Below are positions 34,223-43,268 of a DNA stretch of 64,000 bases, piece after piece. The stretch is from an uncultured Prevotellaceae bacterium (GTDB taxonomy: Bacteria; Bacteroidota; Bacteroidia; Bacteroidales; Bacteroidaceae). The stretch covers positions 172,241 to 236,240 of the forward strand of contig CADCIB010000005.1 in NCBI GenBank assembly GCA_902801375.1, given 5' to 3'. The first letter of the stretch is position 1. Every line of letters begins with the position of its first letter. The position numbers and the translations under genes were made by a program. Under the pieces are notes generated by a model. It saw only the letters and a program-made list of their open reading frames with translations, did not search any database and was not told the DNA's origin.

Positions 34223-35389
34223 ATGGGGAAAATCACAAGAAAATGGATGATTCTGGCGGTTTTGCTGCTTGCTGTCGGTTTGACGGCAAGGGGTCAGAAG
34301 CGTGAGCGCTATGAGTACTACAAGAATTTCCCCGTCTATGCCGATTCGTTGATTGCCCACTCCGACTATCCCTTGGCATGGGGCAACGACAAAACAAAAC
34401 GTTTCGCAAAATGGAAAAAGAAGGCCCTTCGGCAGGTGTTTGCCTGCATGGGGCCTTCGCTCAATTATGCTGAGCCGCAGTTTGAAGGTGTTCAACTTCA
34501 GTGTTTGAACGACAATTCCACGGCTTATGACACCTATCGGCTGCTGATTCCTGCCTCACCTTATTACGATATTCCCGCCTTGCTGCTCATTCCCAAGGGC
34601 GCAGGACCTTTCCCTGCTGTGAACCTGCTGCACGATCATGGTGCTCATTTATATATAGGTAAGGAGAAAATGATTCGCCCAGTGGGTATGGAAGAGGCTG
34701 TGTTGAGTGACGCCGACCGATGGGTGGAAAAACTCTATGGTGGACAGTATTTGGGCAACTATCTGGCTGAGAACGGTTATGTGGTGCTTTCAGCCGATGC
34801 GCCCATGTGGGGAGAGCGCGGCCGTGAGGAAGGTGCCGACCGCAGTCAGTATGATGTGGTGGCGGGCAACATGATGATGTATGGATATAATCTGTGTGCA
34901 CAGATGACCTACGACGACTTGACGGCCACCGACTTTCTCTGTTCACTGCCCCAGGTGGACAAAGAGCGTGTGGGGTGCGTGGGATTCTCGATGGGCGGCT
35001 ATCGTGCGTGGATGCTGTCGGCTTTGAGCCAGCGGATAAAGACAGGTGTGGCGCATTGCTGGATGGTGACCACCGACGTGCAGATGACCTGGCACTACGG
35101 ACGCAAGGAAAATGGCGGTTTTGCCAATTGCATTCCTGGGCTTCGGCGCTATCTCGACTATCCGCATATCGCCTCGTTGGCTTGTCCGAAACCCATGCTT
35201 TTCATGAATGGGCGGCAAGATAAACTTTTTCCTGTAGAGGGTGTGGAAAAGGCTTTTGGCATCATGCACGACGTGTGGCGCAGTCAGCAGGCCGATCACT
35301 TTCTGCAGACGGAGCTTTGGGACATTCCGCATGAATGCAACAAAGAAGTGCAAGAACGTATCCTGCACTTCCTCGATGAGCATTTGTAA
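34223..35389 (+). CDS. Exported alpha/beta hydrolase (dienelactone hydrolase/acetyl-esterase type)
   Basis: 388 residues. N-terminal signal or anchor (MILAVLLLAVGLTARG). The fold is shown by FPAVNLLHDHGAHLYIGKE, split here as FPAVNLLHDHGAH, the nucleophile elbow GFSMGGYRAWM and a late Asp in FMNGRQDKLFP, with a probable catalytic His near ADHFLQTELW. Bacteroidetes relatives are annotated as acetyl-xylan or glucuronoyl esterase-like; the true substrate is unknown. It starts 17 bp after nadA, but a functional link is not evident. Confidence 0.82.
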   Translation: MGKITRKWMILAVLLLAVGLTARGQKRERYEYYKNFPVYADSLIAHSDYPLAWGNDKTKRFAKWKKKALRQVFACMGPSLNYAEPQFEGVQLQCLNDNSTAYDTYRLLIPASPYYDIPALLLIPKGAGPFPAVNLLHDHGAHLYIGKEKMIRPVGMEEAVLSDADRWVEKLYGGQYLGNYLAENGYVVLSADAPMWGERGREEGADRSQYDVVAGNMMMYGYNLCAQMTYDDLTATDFLCSLPQVDKERVGCVGFSMGGYRAWMLSALSQRIKTGVAHCWMVTTDVQMTWHYGRKENGGFANCIPGLRRYLDYPHIASLACPKPMLFMNGRQDKLFPVEGVEKAFGIMHDVWRSQQADHFLQTELWDIPHECNKEVQERILHFLDEHL

Positions 35390-35437
35390 GTGATTTTTTC
35401 GGGCGAAAACGCCGTTTTGGTTATAAAAATCGACTGA

Positions 35438-36685
35438 TTATTCGTCTTTCACAAGTTTGAAGAGTTTGTCGCTCTCGCGCACCTTATCGGGAACGGCGAT
35501 GGACACACGCATGCCTTGTTCGGCACGAGGGATGGGCCCGTGATTGCCATGAATTTCGGTTGGCGTCACATACATCACTCCCGTTGTAGGACCCGTGATG
35601 AGGAGTTTGTCGCCTGGCTCAAAAGTGGTGGCCTCCACTTGGAACTCTGCTACGCCGATTTTCGAGAAATACTTGCGACCTTTGCCCACATAGACCTTCC
35701 GTTCGGTGGCGTTCGAGCCGTAGTTGCTGTTCCATTCGCCCAGCGTCTGCCCTTGATAGTAGCCGTCCCAAAAACCGCGGTTGAAGACGCGTGCCAGGCG
35801 TTCGTCCCAATCGTCCTTCTTCTCTTCCGTAAAAGTACCGTCGATGACACTCTGAATGGCCTCTTTGTAGCATTGAATGACGGTGTAGACATACTCTGGT
35901 CCACGTGCACGTCCCTCAATCTTATACACCCTGACGCCCGACTTCATCATGCGGTCGATGAACCGCACGGTCTTCAGGTCTTTCGGACTCATGATGTATT
36001 TGTTGTCAATCTCTAATTGCGTGCCCGTCTCATTGTCGGTGACCGTGTAGGAACGGCGGCAGATTTGCATGCAGGCGCCTCGGTTGGCCGATCGTCCTGT
36101 GTTCTGAAGCGACAGGTAGCACTTGCCCGAAATGGCCATACACAGCGCACCGTGGCAGAACATCTCGATGCGAATGAGTTCTCCGCGTGGGCCGCAGATG
36201 TGCTCTTCCACAATCTGGCGGTAGATGTCGGCCACCTGGTCCATATTCAGTTCGCGGGCCAGTACCACCACATCGGCAAACTGGGCATAGAAGCGCAGAG
36301 CCTCAATGTTCGAGATGTTGAGCTGTGTGGAAAGATGCACCTCCACACCCACACGGTTGCAATAGGTCATCACCGCCACATCGCTGGCAATGATGGCCGT
36401 GATGTTGGCCTCGCGGGCAGCATCCACAATCAGGTGCATCGTCTCGATGTCCTCGCCGTAGATGATGGTGTTCACGGTGAGGTAGGTCTTGATGCCGTGC
36501 TCCTGACAGGTCTGCGCGATTTCGCGGAGATCGTCGATGGTGAACGGATTGGCTGAGTGCGACCGCATGTTGAGCTGGCCAATGCCGAAGTAGATGGAAT
36601 TGGCACCTGCCTGGATGGCGGCGGCCAGACTTTCGCGCGACCCCACAGGGGCCATGATTTCAAAATCGTTGATATTGTAGTTCAT
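35438..36685 (-). CDS. Peptidase U32 family protein
   Basis: 415 residues, cytoplasmic. MAPVGSRESLAAAIQAGANS, split as APVGSRESLAAAI and QAGANSIYFGI, is the TIM-barrel start; EMFCHGALCMAISGKCYLS and NRGACMQICRR give the conserved Cys residues that in relatives coordinate an iron-sulfur cluster. A C-terminal beta domain follows (residues about 330-415). Relatives include TrhP/YegQ and RlhA, needed for tRNA or rRNA hydroxylation, so an RNA-modifying role is more likely than proteolysis. The AlkZ-related gene lies 20 bp upstream with same-strand coupling. Confidence 0.88.
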   Translation of the reverse strand: MNYNINDFEIMAPVGSRESLAAAIQAGANSIYFGIGQLNMRSHSANPFTIDDLREIAQTCQEHGIKTYLTVNTIIYGEDIETMHLIVDAAREANITAIIASDVAVMTYCNRVGVEVHLSTQLNISNIEALRFYAQFADVVVLARELNMDQVADIYRQIVEEHICGPRGELIRIEMFCHGALCMAISGKCYLSLQNTGRSANRGACMQICRRSYTVTDNETGTQLEIDNKYIMSPKDLKTVRFIDRMMKSGVRVYKIEGRARGPEYVYTVIQCYKEAIQSVIDGTFTEEKKDDWDERLARVFNRGFWDGYYQGQTLGEWNSNYGSNATERKVYVGKGRKYFSKIGVAEFQVEATTFEPGDKLLITGPTTGVMYVTPTEIHGNHGPIPRAEQGMRVSIAVPDKVRESDKLFKLVKDE

Positions 36686-36705
36686 ATTTTTATCCTTTAA
36701 TGGTA

Positions 36706-37377
36706 TTAACCTAAGAGTTTCGCTATTTGCTTGTCGGTAGCCTCAGGCACGATGGAGTGGAAGTGTGCGTGCAGGCGTTGGTAGGATTCCTCTGGCGTAT
36801 GCGGACACTTGCAATGGTCGCGGCCCAACAGCTGCTCAGGCGTGGTGAGCAGAGCCCAGCCCCATCCGTACTCGTTGTTGTGCTTGTCGAGGGGATAGAC
36901 AAAATCCTCCGTGACGATGCGGCAGGCCATCTGCAGACGGGTGACGAAGGCATCGAACCTGCTGCGCATCTTCGAGCCAGTGAAGCCACAGGCCGCCCGT
37001 AGTTCGCGTGTTATCAGACTGCCGTGCTCCTGAAGCGTCAGCAGGATGGCTTCCTCGATGCTGCCCTCTGCTGGTCGCGGATGCTTCGAGCGTCGGTAGT
37101 TGCAGAAGTCGGGCCACCACTCGCGGCTGATGAATCCTGCCTTGGAAGCGAAGAACTTCCCATACACGCAGATGCCCTCCTGAATGATGGGTCCTTTCCA
37201 TTTCCATAGTGGCCAGTCCCATCCGCCGTCTGCGAACACCACATAGCGGCAGTCGTCGTCGACCACAGCTTCTGCCGAATAGCCTGCGATGCCACTATCC
37301 AACAGGGGAAGGAATCCCACCTGCTGGATATATTCCATCAGTTCCTGACAGCTGTGTATCTCCTCTTGATATTTCAT
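36706..37377 (-). CDS. AlkZ-related winged-helix protein
   Basis: 223 residues. The N-terminal half has a tryptophan-rich block (FADGGWDWPLWKWKGP, then FISREWWPDFCNYRR). The middle (EEAILLTLQEHGSLITRELR) looks like a winged helix, and the C-terminal part includes DFVYPLDKHNNEYGWGWALL. Bacteroidetes homologues are commonly labelled AlkZ-related, by partial similarity to interstrand-crosslink glycosylases, but at this length the enzyme core is incomplete, so DNA binding is the safer inference. It lies 20 bp upstream of the U32 gene. Confidence 0.65.
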   Translation of the reverse strand: MKYQEEIHSCQELMEYIQQVGFLPLLDSGIAGYSAEAVVDDDCRYVVFADGGWDWPLWKWKGPIIQEGICVYGKFFASKAGFISREWWPDFCNYRRSKHPRPAEGSIEEAILLTLQEHGSLITRELRAACGFTGSKMRSRFDAFVTRLQMACRIVTEDFVYPLDKHNNEYGWGWALLTTPEQLLGRDHCKCPHTPEESYQRLHAHFHSIVPEATDKQIAKLLG

Positions 37378-37540
37378 ACTTTATTCTATGATCGTTTCGC
37401 TCACCAACCAGCGGGCAGCACGACATTGTCGTCAGTCATTGATCATCCATATTTGGTATTTTGGTGCAAAATTAAAAAAAAAACTTCGTATCTGCTTCAT
37501 TTTTCCTCAAATTATTCTTTAAAGAGATGAAAAGATATTG

Positions 37541-37615
37541 ACCCCACCCCCAACCCCTCCCCTTAAAAGGGGCGGGGAGCTGCTGCGCTCCACCCCTTAA
37601 AAGGGTCGGTGAGTG
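37541..37615. repeat. Interspersed GC-rich hairpin repeat, intergenic double copy
   Basis: ACCCCCAACCCCTCCCCTTA then AAAGGGGCGGGGAG, followed by a second arm pair CCACCCCTTAAAAGGGTCGG. This is the element found inside coding genes elsewhere in the window. The rest of 37378-37680 holds no gene. Confidence 0.75.
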
Positions 37616-37687
37616 CCTAAGGGGTAAAATCGTATATAGTTACCAACAGAAAAATCAAAATACATTTGGTTTTTCATTCATTTAATC

Positions 37688-37712
37688 GTACCTTTGGCTT
37701 CGCCGAAGGTAC
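37688..37712. repeat. Hairpin resembling a duplicated leuS promoter
   Basis: GTACCTTTGGC, loop TTC, GCCGAAGGTAC (one G-T pair). The left part TTAATCGTACCTTTGG nearly repeats the leuS -7 region TTAATCGTACCTTTGC at 37767-37782. Confidence 0.6.
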
Positions 37713-37750
37713 TTGCATTCGACAATAAAAATAAAAAAATGGTTTTTTAT

Positions 37751-37781
37751 TTTGTATTGTTCTCACTTAATCGTACCTTTG
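37751..37781 (+). promoter_or_regulatory. Promoter of leuS
   Basis: -33 TTTG (37751-37754), 19-bp spacer, -7 TACCTTTG (37774-37781), start codon 23 bp further. Confidence 0.85.
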
Positions 37782-37804
37782 CACACAAAAACTGAGATAT
37801 CAAT

Positions 37805-40696
37805 ATGGAATACAACTTCAGAGAGATTGAAAAGAAATGGCATCAGCGGTGGAACGAGCAGCAGCTCTATCGAGTGACCGAAGATCAGAACAAGCAGAAA
37901 TTCTACGTTCTTAACATGTTCCCCTACCCCAGCGGAGCCGGTCTGCATGTGGGTCATCCCTTAGGCTACATCGCCAGCGATATCTTCGCCCGCTACATGC
38001 GACAGAAGGGATTCAACGTGTTGAACCCGATGGGCTACGATGCCTACGGACTGCCTGCTGAGCAATATGCTATACAAACTGGCCAGCATCCGGCCATCAC
38101 TACTGAAGCCAATATCCAGCGCTATCGCGAGCAGTTGGACAAGATAGGATTCTCGTTCGACTGGAGCCGCGAGGTAAGGACCTGCGACCCACCTTATTAT
38201 AAATGGACGCAATGGGCGTTCCAGCAGATGTTCAACTCGTTCTATGGCCTCACCCCCAACCCCTCCCCAAAGGGAGAGGGGAGTGAAAACTCTGAGGCAG
38301 CACATCCTATCAGCGAGTTGGTTGCATACTTTGATGAGCATGGAACGGAAGGCTTAGAGGCCTATCGCGTGGCTTGTTCAGAGCCGCTGAGTTTCACTGC
38401 TGACGAGTGGAAGGCTATGTCGGAGAAAGATCAGCAGCAGGTGCTGATGAACTACCGCATTGCCTATCTGGGCGAGACGATGGTGAACTGGTGCGAAGGA
38501 CTGGGCACGGTGCTGGCCAATGACGAGGTGGTGGACGGTGTATCGGAGCGCGGAGGCTTCCCTGTGGTGCAAAAGAAGATGCGCCAATGGTGCCTGCGAG
38601 TGAGTGCCTACGCCCAGCGTCTGCTCGACGGATTGGAGCAGGTGGAGTGGACAGAGTCGCTGAAAGAGACACAGCGCAACTGGATTGGCCGCTCGGAAGG
38701 CTGCGAGATGGAGTTCAAGGTGGCGGAAAGCGAAACTCATTTTACCATCTTCACCACCCGTGCCGATACCATCTTTGGTGTCACCTTCATGGTGCTGGCT
38801 CCTGAGAGTGAACTGGTGCAGCAACTGACCACACCCGAACAAAAGGCAGCGGTGGACGAATACCTGGCCTACGTGAAAAAGCGCACGGAGCGCGACCGCA
38901 TCAGCGACAAGAAGGTGACGGGCGTGTTCTCTGGTTCGTATGCCGTCAATCCGTTCACAGGAGAGAATATCCCCATCTGGATTTCAGAATATGTGCTGGC
39001 CGGCTATGGCACAGGCGCCATCATGGCTGTGCCTGCCCACGACTCGCGCGACTATGCCTTTGCCCGTCATTTCAACCTGCCCATCGTCCCACTCATCGAG
39101 GGTGCCGACATCTCGGAAGAGAGTTTCGATGCCAAGGAAGGTACGGTGATGAATTCACCGAAGGCAGGGGTGGAAACCCTCGACGGATTTTCACTGAACG
39201 GACTCAGTGTGAAAGAGGCTATCCAGAAGACCAAGGAGTTTGTGGAAAACCACGGACTGGGGCGCATCAAGGTGAACTTCCGCCTGCGCGATGCCATCTT
39301 CTCGCGTCAGCGTTATTGGGGCGAGCCTTTCCCCGTTTACTATAAGGACGACATGCCCTATATGATTCCTGCAGCGTGTCTGCCATTGGAATTGCCCGAA
39401 ATCGACCAATATAAGCCGACTGCCGACGGACAGCCGCCACTCGGACACGCCAAGCGCTGGGCCTGGGACATCGCCTCATGTTCAGTGGTTGATTGTAATA
39501 AAATCGACAATAAAACCGTCTTCCCGCTGGAGCTCAACACAATGCCTGGCTTCGCTGGCAGCAGCGCCTACTATCTGCGCTATATGGACCCGAAGAACAC
39601 GGAGGCACTGGTGAGCCGCGAGGCCGACGACTATTGGCAGAACGTAGACCTCTACGTGGGTGGAACGGAGCATGCAACGGGTCACCTCATCTATTCTCGC
39701 TTCTGGAATAAGTTTCTCCACGACCTTGGTGTGTCGTGCAAGGAAGAGCCATTCCAGAAACTGGTGAATCAGGGAATGATACAGGGCCGCTCGAACTTCG
39801 TCTATCGCGACAATGAGGCCAGTCACGAGAAGGGTCATCCTGTGTTCGTGAGCTTCGGTCTGCGCAAGGAATATAAGGACGTGACACCCATTCATGTGGA
39901 CGTGAACATCGTACAGAACGATGTGCTCGACATCGCAGCTTTCAAGGCTTGGCGGCCTGAATACGAGGATGCTGAGTTTGTGATGGAAGACGGAAAGTAC
40001 ATCTGCGGCTGGGCCATCGAGAAGATGTCGAAGTCGATGTTCAACGTGGTGAACCCCGACATGATTGTGGAGAAATACGGTGCCGACACGCTTCGTCTGT
40101 ATGAGATGTTCCTCGGACCGGTGGAGCAGTCGAAACCTTGGGACACCAACGGCATCGATGGTTGTCATCGTTTCCTGCGTAAGTTTTGGAACTTGGTGGC
40201 GGTGGATGCTGCCAATGACTCACCTTCCACTCCCGACGAGTTGAAGTCGCTGCACAAACTCATTAAGAAGGTGTCGCAGGACATTCCGCAGTTCTCTTAC
40301 AACACCAGCATCTCGGCCTTCATGATTTGCGTCAACGAGCTGACTGCTTTGAAGTGTAAGAACCGCGAAATCTTCAAGACGCTCGTGGTGCTGATGGCTC
40401 CGTTTGCTCCCCACATTGCTGAGGAACTTTGGGAGATGATGGGCGGTGAAGGCAGCGTCTGTGATGCTGCATGGCCTATCTGGAACGAGGAATACCTCGT
40501 GGAGAACACTGTGAAGCTGGGTGTTGCCTTCAACGGTAAGACACGCTTCGAGATGGAGTTCCCCGCCGATGCCGACAACCAGCGTATTCAGGAAGCTGTG
40601 CTGGCCGACGAGAAGGCCGCTAAGTATATCGAGGGCAAGCAGGTGATGAAGGTCATCGTGGTGCCCAAGCGCATGGTCAATGTGGTTGTCAAGTAG
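37805..40696 (+). CDS. leuS: Leucyl-tRNA synthetase
   Basis: 963 residues. Class I signatures: HIGH-type [16 protein letters not shown] near residue 40 and EKMSKSMFN near residue 740. The CP1 editing domain contains [18 protein letters not shown], split as [10 protein letters not shown] and TFMVLAPE. The anticodon-binding domain and C-terminal extension are complete. Between [10 protein letters not shown] and [14 protein letters not shown] an insertion of about 15 residues ([17 protein letters not shown]) is encoded by the GC-rich hairpin repeat at 38249-38285. It sits beside the entry to the CP domain and keeps the frame, so the enzyme should still work. Confidence 0.97.
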   Translation: MEYNFREIEKKWHQRWNEQQLYRVTEDQNKQKFYVLNMFPYPSGAGLHVGHPLGYIASDIFARYMRQKGFNVLNPMGYDAYGLPAEQYAIQTGQHPAITTEANIQRYREQLDKIGFSFDWSREVRTCDPPYYKWTQWAFQQMFNSFYGLTPNPSPKGEGSENSEAAHPISELVAYFDEHGTEGLEAYRVACSEPLSFTADEWKAMSEKDQQQVLMNYRIAYLGETMVNWCEGLGTVLANDEVVDGVSERGGFPVVQKKMRQWCLRVSAYAQRLLDGLEQVEWTESLKETQRNWIGRSEGCEMEFKVAESETHFTIFTTRADTIFGVTFMVLAPESELVQQLTTPEQKAAVDEYLAYVKKRTERDRISDKKVTGVFSGSYAVNPFTGENIPIWISEYVLAGYGTGAIMAVPAHDSRDYAFARHFNLPIVPLIEGADISEESFDAKEGTVMNSPKAGVETLDGFSLNGLSVKEAIQKTKEFVENHGLGRIKVNFRLRDAIFSRQRYWGEPFPVYYKDDMPYMIPAACLPLELPEIDQYKPTADGQPPLGHAKRWAWDIASCSVVDCNKIDNKTVFPLELNTMPGFAGSSAYYLRYMDPKNTEALVSREADDYWQNVDLYVGGTEHATGHLIYSRFWNKFLHDLGVSCKEEPFQKLVNQGMIQGRSNFVYRDNEASHEKGHPVFVSFGLRKEYKDVTPIHVDVNIVQNDVLDIAAFKAWRPEYEDAEFVMEDGKYICGWAIEKMSKSMFNVVNPDMIVEKYGADTLRLYEMFLGPVEQSKPWDTNGIDGCHRFLRKFWNLVAVDAANDSPSTPDELKSLHKLIKKVSQDIPQFSYNTSISAFMICVNELTALKCKNREIFKTLVVLMAPFAPHIAEELWEMMGGEGSVCDAAWPIWNEEYLVENTVKLGVAFNGKTRFEMEFPADADNQRIQEAVLADEKAAKYIEGKQVMKVIVVPKRMVNVVVK
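38249..38285. repeat. Interspersed GC-rich hairpin repeat, copy in leuS
   Basis: CTCACCCCCAACCCCTCCCC then AAAGGGAGAGGGGAGTG. Translated in frame as [13 protein letters not shown]. Confidence 0.9.
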
Positions 40697-40754
40697 GCGA
40701 CCACGCTCTCATTCCTCGAAAAGGATACAATAGCCACAATAAATATCATTAACT

Positions 40755-41702
40755 ATGAACATCAATTTAAGCAAAGAGCTGTTGAAGAACGAAGTACGCG
40801 ACTATGTGGGCATCACCCTCGGACTTTTGCTCTACACCTTCGCCTTTACGTTCTTCCTGATGCCCTACGAGATTGTGACAGGTGGTGTGGCCGGTATGGC
40901 CGCCATCGTGGAGTATGCCACGAAGTTTCCCGTTCAGTACACGGTGGTCATCATCAACGTCGTCCTGCTCATTGGAGGACTGAAGATATTGGGCTTCAAG
41001 TTCCTGATGAAAACCATCTATGCCATTTTCGGAATGTCGCTCTTCCTGGGTATGTGGAAAGAGTTTGTGCCTCGCGATGCAGCTGGCGAGATGATCAAGA
41101 CGCTGGGCGACGGGCAGGACTTCTTGTCGCTCGTGCTCGGCTGTTCGCTCACGGGTATGGGACTTGGTTTCGTCTTTGCCAACAATGGTTCGACGGGGGG
41201 CAGCGACATCATCGCCGCTTCCGTGAACAAATACTATAATATGTCTATCGGCTCTGTGCTGATTGTGCTCGACTTCTTCGTCATCGGCTCGTGTGTGCTC
41301 TTCCCACAGTTCGGAGAGATGCACCACCGCGTGCAGATGGTGGTGATGGGTCTGGTGGCGATGTATGTGGAGAACTTCATGCTCGACTACACCTATAACA
41401 AGCGACGCTCCAGTGTGCAGTTCCTCATCTTCTCGCAGAAATGGGAAGAGATAGCCGACGCCATCGGCAAGCAGTTGGACCTGGGTATCACCATCCTTGA
41501 AGGTCAAGGCTGGTATAGCAAGAAAGAGAGCAAAGTGCTTTGCGTGGTAGCCCACAAAGGCGAGAGCAACAACATCTTCCGCCTCATCAAGCTCATCGAC
41601 CCGAAAGCCTTTGTCTCGCAGAGTGCTGTAATTGGTGTGTTTGGTGAAGGGTTCGACACCATCAAGGTAGGAATAGAAAAGAGAAAGGAGAAGAAAGAAT
41701 GA
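40755..41702 (+). CDS. YitT family membrane protein (DUF161/DUF2179)
   Basis: 315 residues. Five or six transmembrane helices in the first two thirds ([40 protein letters not shown]) and a soluble C-terminal DUF2179 domain ([37 protein letters not shown]). The family is widespread, and some members are implicated in transport; the substrate is unknown. The stop overlaps rdgB by ATGA, so the two are translationally coupled. leuS ends 58 bp upstream, possibly the same transcript. Confidence 0.88.
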   Translation: MNINLSKELLKNEVRDYVGITLGLLLYTFAFTFFLMPYEIVTGGVAGMAAIVEYATKFPVQYTVVIINVVLLIGGLKILGFKFLMKTIYAIFGMSLFLGMWKEFVPRDAAGEMIKTLGDGQDFLSLVLGCSLTGMGLGFVFANNGSTGGSDIIAASVNKYYNMSIGSVLIVLDFFVIGSCVLFPQFGEMHHRVQMVVMGLVAMYVENFMLDYTYNKRRSSVQFLIFSQKWEEIADAIGKQLDLGITILEGQGWYSKKESKVLCVVAHKGESNNIFRLIKLIDPKAFVSQSAVIGVFGEGFDTIKVGIEKRKEKKE

Positions 41703-42295
41703 AGAAGGAAATTGTTTTCGCCACCAACAACGAGCATAAACTCAGTGAGATACGCAGCATCCTGGGTGAGGAGTTCGAGGTAAAGTCGCTCAACGACATC
41801 GGTTGTCATGAGGAGATTCCCGAGGATTTCGACACATTGGAAGACAATGCAGCGCAAAAGGCTCACTACATCTTCGACAAGTATCACGTGGACTGCTTTG
41901 CCGACGATACGGGTCTGGAAGTGGAAGCCCTGAATGGGGAGCCGGGTGTTCACAGCGCTCGCTATGCCGAAGGAACCGACCACGACAGTGAGGCCAATAT
42001 GGACAAGTTGCTGCAGAAACTCGATGGGCAGGAGAACCGCAATGCCCGTTTCCGTACGGTCATCGCCCTGATTCAGAAAGGTGAGCCTGAAGCGAAAGTG
42101 AGCCTGTTTCAGGGAACGGTCTACGGCGTGATTACGAAGGAGAAGAGCGGTGCCGAAGGTTTCGGCTACGACCCTATCTTCCAACCTGATGGCTACGACC
42201 AGACTTTTGCCGAGTTGGGCAATGACATCAAAAACAACATCTCTCATCGTGCCCATGCCGTCAGCAAACTGGCCGAATTTCTCTTGAATGCTTAA
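41699..42295 (+). CDS. rdgB: Non-canonical purine NTP pyrophosphatase (RdgB/HAM1)
   Basis: 198 residues. Hydrolyses dITP, ITP and XTP to monophosphates, keeping deaminated purines out of nucleic acids. [16 protein letters not shown] at the N-terminus is the substrate-binding signature; [20 protein letters not shown] and [13 protein letters not shown] are further conserved blocks, with the catalytic Asp in the former. Complete length. Coupled to the YitT gene. Confidence 0.96.
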   Translation: MKKEIVFATNNEHKLSEIRSILGEEFEVKSLNDIGCHEEIPEDFDTLEDNAAQKAHYIFDKYHVDCFADDTGLEVEALNGEPGVHSARYAEGTDHDSEANMDKLLQKLDGQENRNARFRTVIALIQKGEPEAKVSLFQGTVYGVITKEKSGAEGFGYDPIFQPDGYDQTFAELGNDIKNNISHRAHAVSKLAEFLLNA

Positions 42296-42332
42296 GGTGT
42301 CCTACGCTTCCTCCCGTTGGTTTTAGAATAGT

Positions 42333-43268
42333 ATGAAGAAAGGACTCTCCATATTGCTACCCACCTACAACTGCCTGTGCATCGACCTTGTGAAGGCCTT
42401 GCACAGGCAGTGTGAGCCTTTGGATATTCCTTTCGAGATTCTTGTGGCCGATGATGGTTCGCCCGATCGCTCGTTTGTGGAGAAGAACAAGGCCATTGAG
42501 CAGCTCAGCCACGTGCGGTATATCCTTCATCCCACTAATGTTGGGCGCTCGGCCATCCGCAACCTGCTGGCTCGAGCGTCGCAATACGAGTGGCTTATCT
42601 TCATCGATGGCGATCTCACGCTCGACAATCCCCACTTCATCACCCGCTATGCAGAAGCCGCCTCTTTAGGTCCTGTGTCTCACTGTTCTGCAGCGACACC
42701 CCCCACTTCACCCGTCATCGTAGGCGGCATCGCCATTGGCGGCGACCAATGGAAAAACAACCTGCGCTATCGCTACGAAAAGCGGTGCGAGGCTGCCCAT
42801 CATGCCAACCGACGGGCAGAACGGACTCATCAGGAGTTTCGTACCACCAATTTTATGGTGCATCGCGACGTCATCCTGCAATACCCTTTCGACGAGCATT
42901 TCCTTCATTACGGCTATGAGGATGTGCTATTTGGAAAGACGCTTTCAGAAAGCAATGTGCGCATCACGCATATCGACAACCCCATCCTCCTCGACGATTT
43001 TGAGGATAATCCCACTTTTGTCAGCAAAAACGAAGAGGCCCTTCGCACCCTTTTCACTTTCCGGAAACAACTGGCTGGCTATTCCACCCTACTCCACTGT
43101 TACAACCGTTTGAAGGCCTTCCATCTGCTCCCAATCGTTAATTTATTTTATAAAATGGTAGGAAAAGCCATCAAAAACAACCTGCAACACAATAATCCGC
43201 AAGTTTTTCTGTTTAATATATACAAGCTCCTTTATTATTCATCGTTGAACAAACAAACCGAATTATGA
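42333..43268 (+). CDS. Family 2 glycosyltransferase
   Basis: 311 residues with a GT-A fold: SILLPTYNC at the start, VADDGSPDRS (nucleotide-sugar site), FIDGDL as the DxD-like metal motif and FLHYGYEDVLFG as the acceptor-side acidic motif. No strong transmembrane segment. Probably adds a sugar to a cell-surface glycan; donor and acceptor are unknown. It overlaps porZ by 4 bp (ATGA). The pairing is notable because T9SS cargo is attached to surface glycolipid with PorZ involved. Confidence 0.88.
   Translation: MKKGLSILLPTYNCLCIDLVKALHRQCEPLDIPFEILVADDGSPDRSFVEKNKAIEQLSHVRYILHPTNVGRSAIRNLLARASQYEWLIFIDGDLTLDNPHFITRYAEAASLGPVSHCSAATPPTSPVIVGGIAIGGDQWKNNLRYRYEKRCEAAHHANRRAERTHQEFRTTNFMVHRDVILQYPFDEHFLHYGYEDVLFGKTLSESNVRITHIDNPILLDDFEDNPTFVSKNEEALRTLFTFRKQLAGYSTLLHCYNRLKAFHLLPIVNLFYKMVGKAIKNNLQHNNPQVFLFNIYKLLYYSSLNKQTEL

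Noticed and set aside
38249-38285. Insertion in LeuS as an intein or group II remnant
   Set aside because: Far too short and without splicing motifs; it matches the GC-rich hairpin repeat instead.
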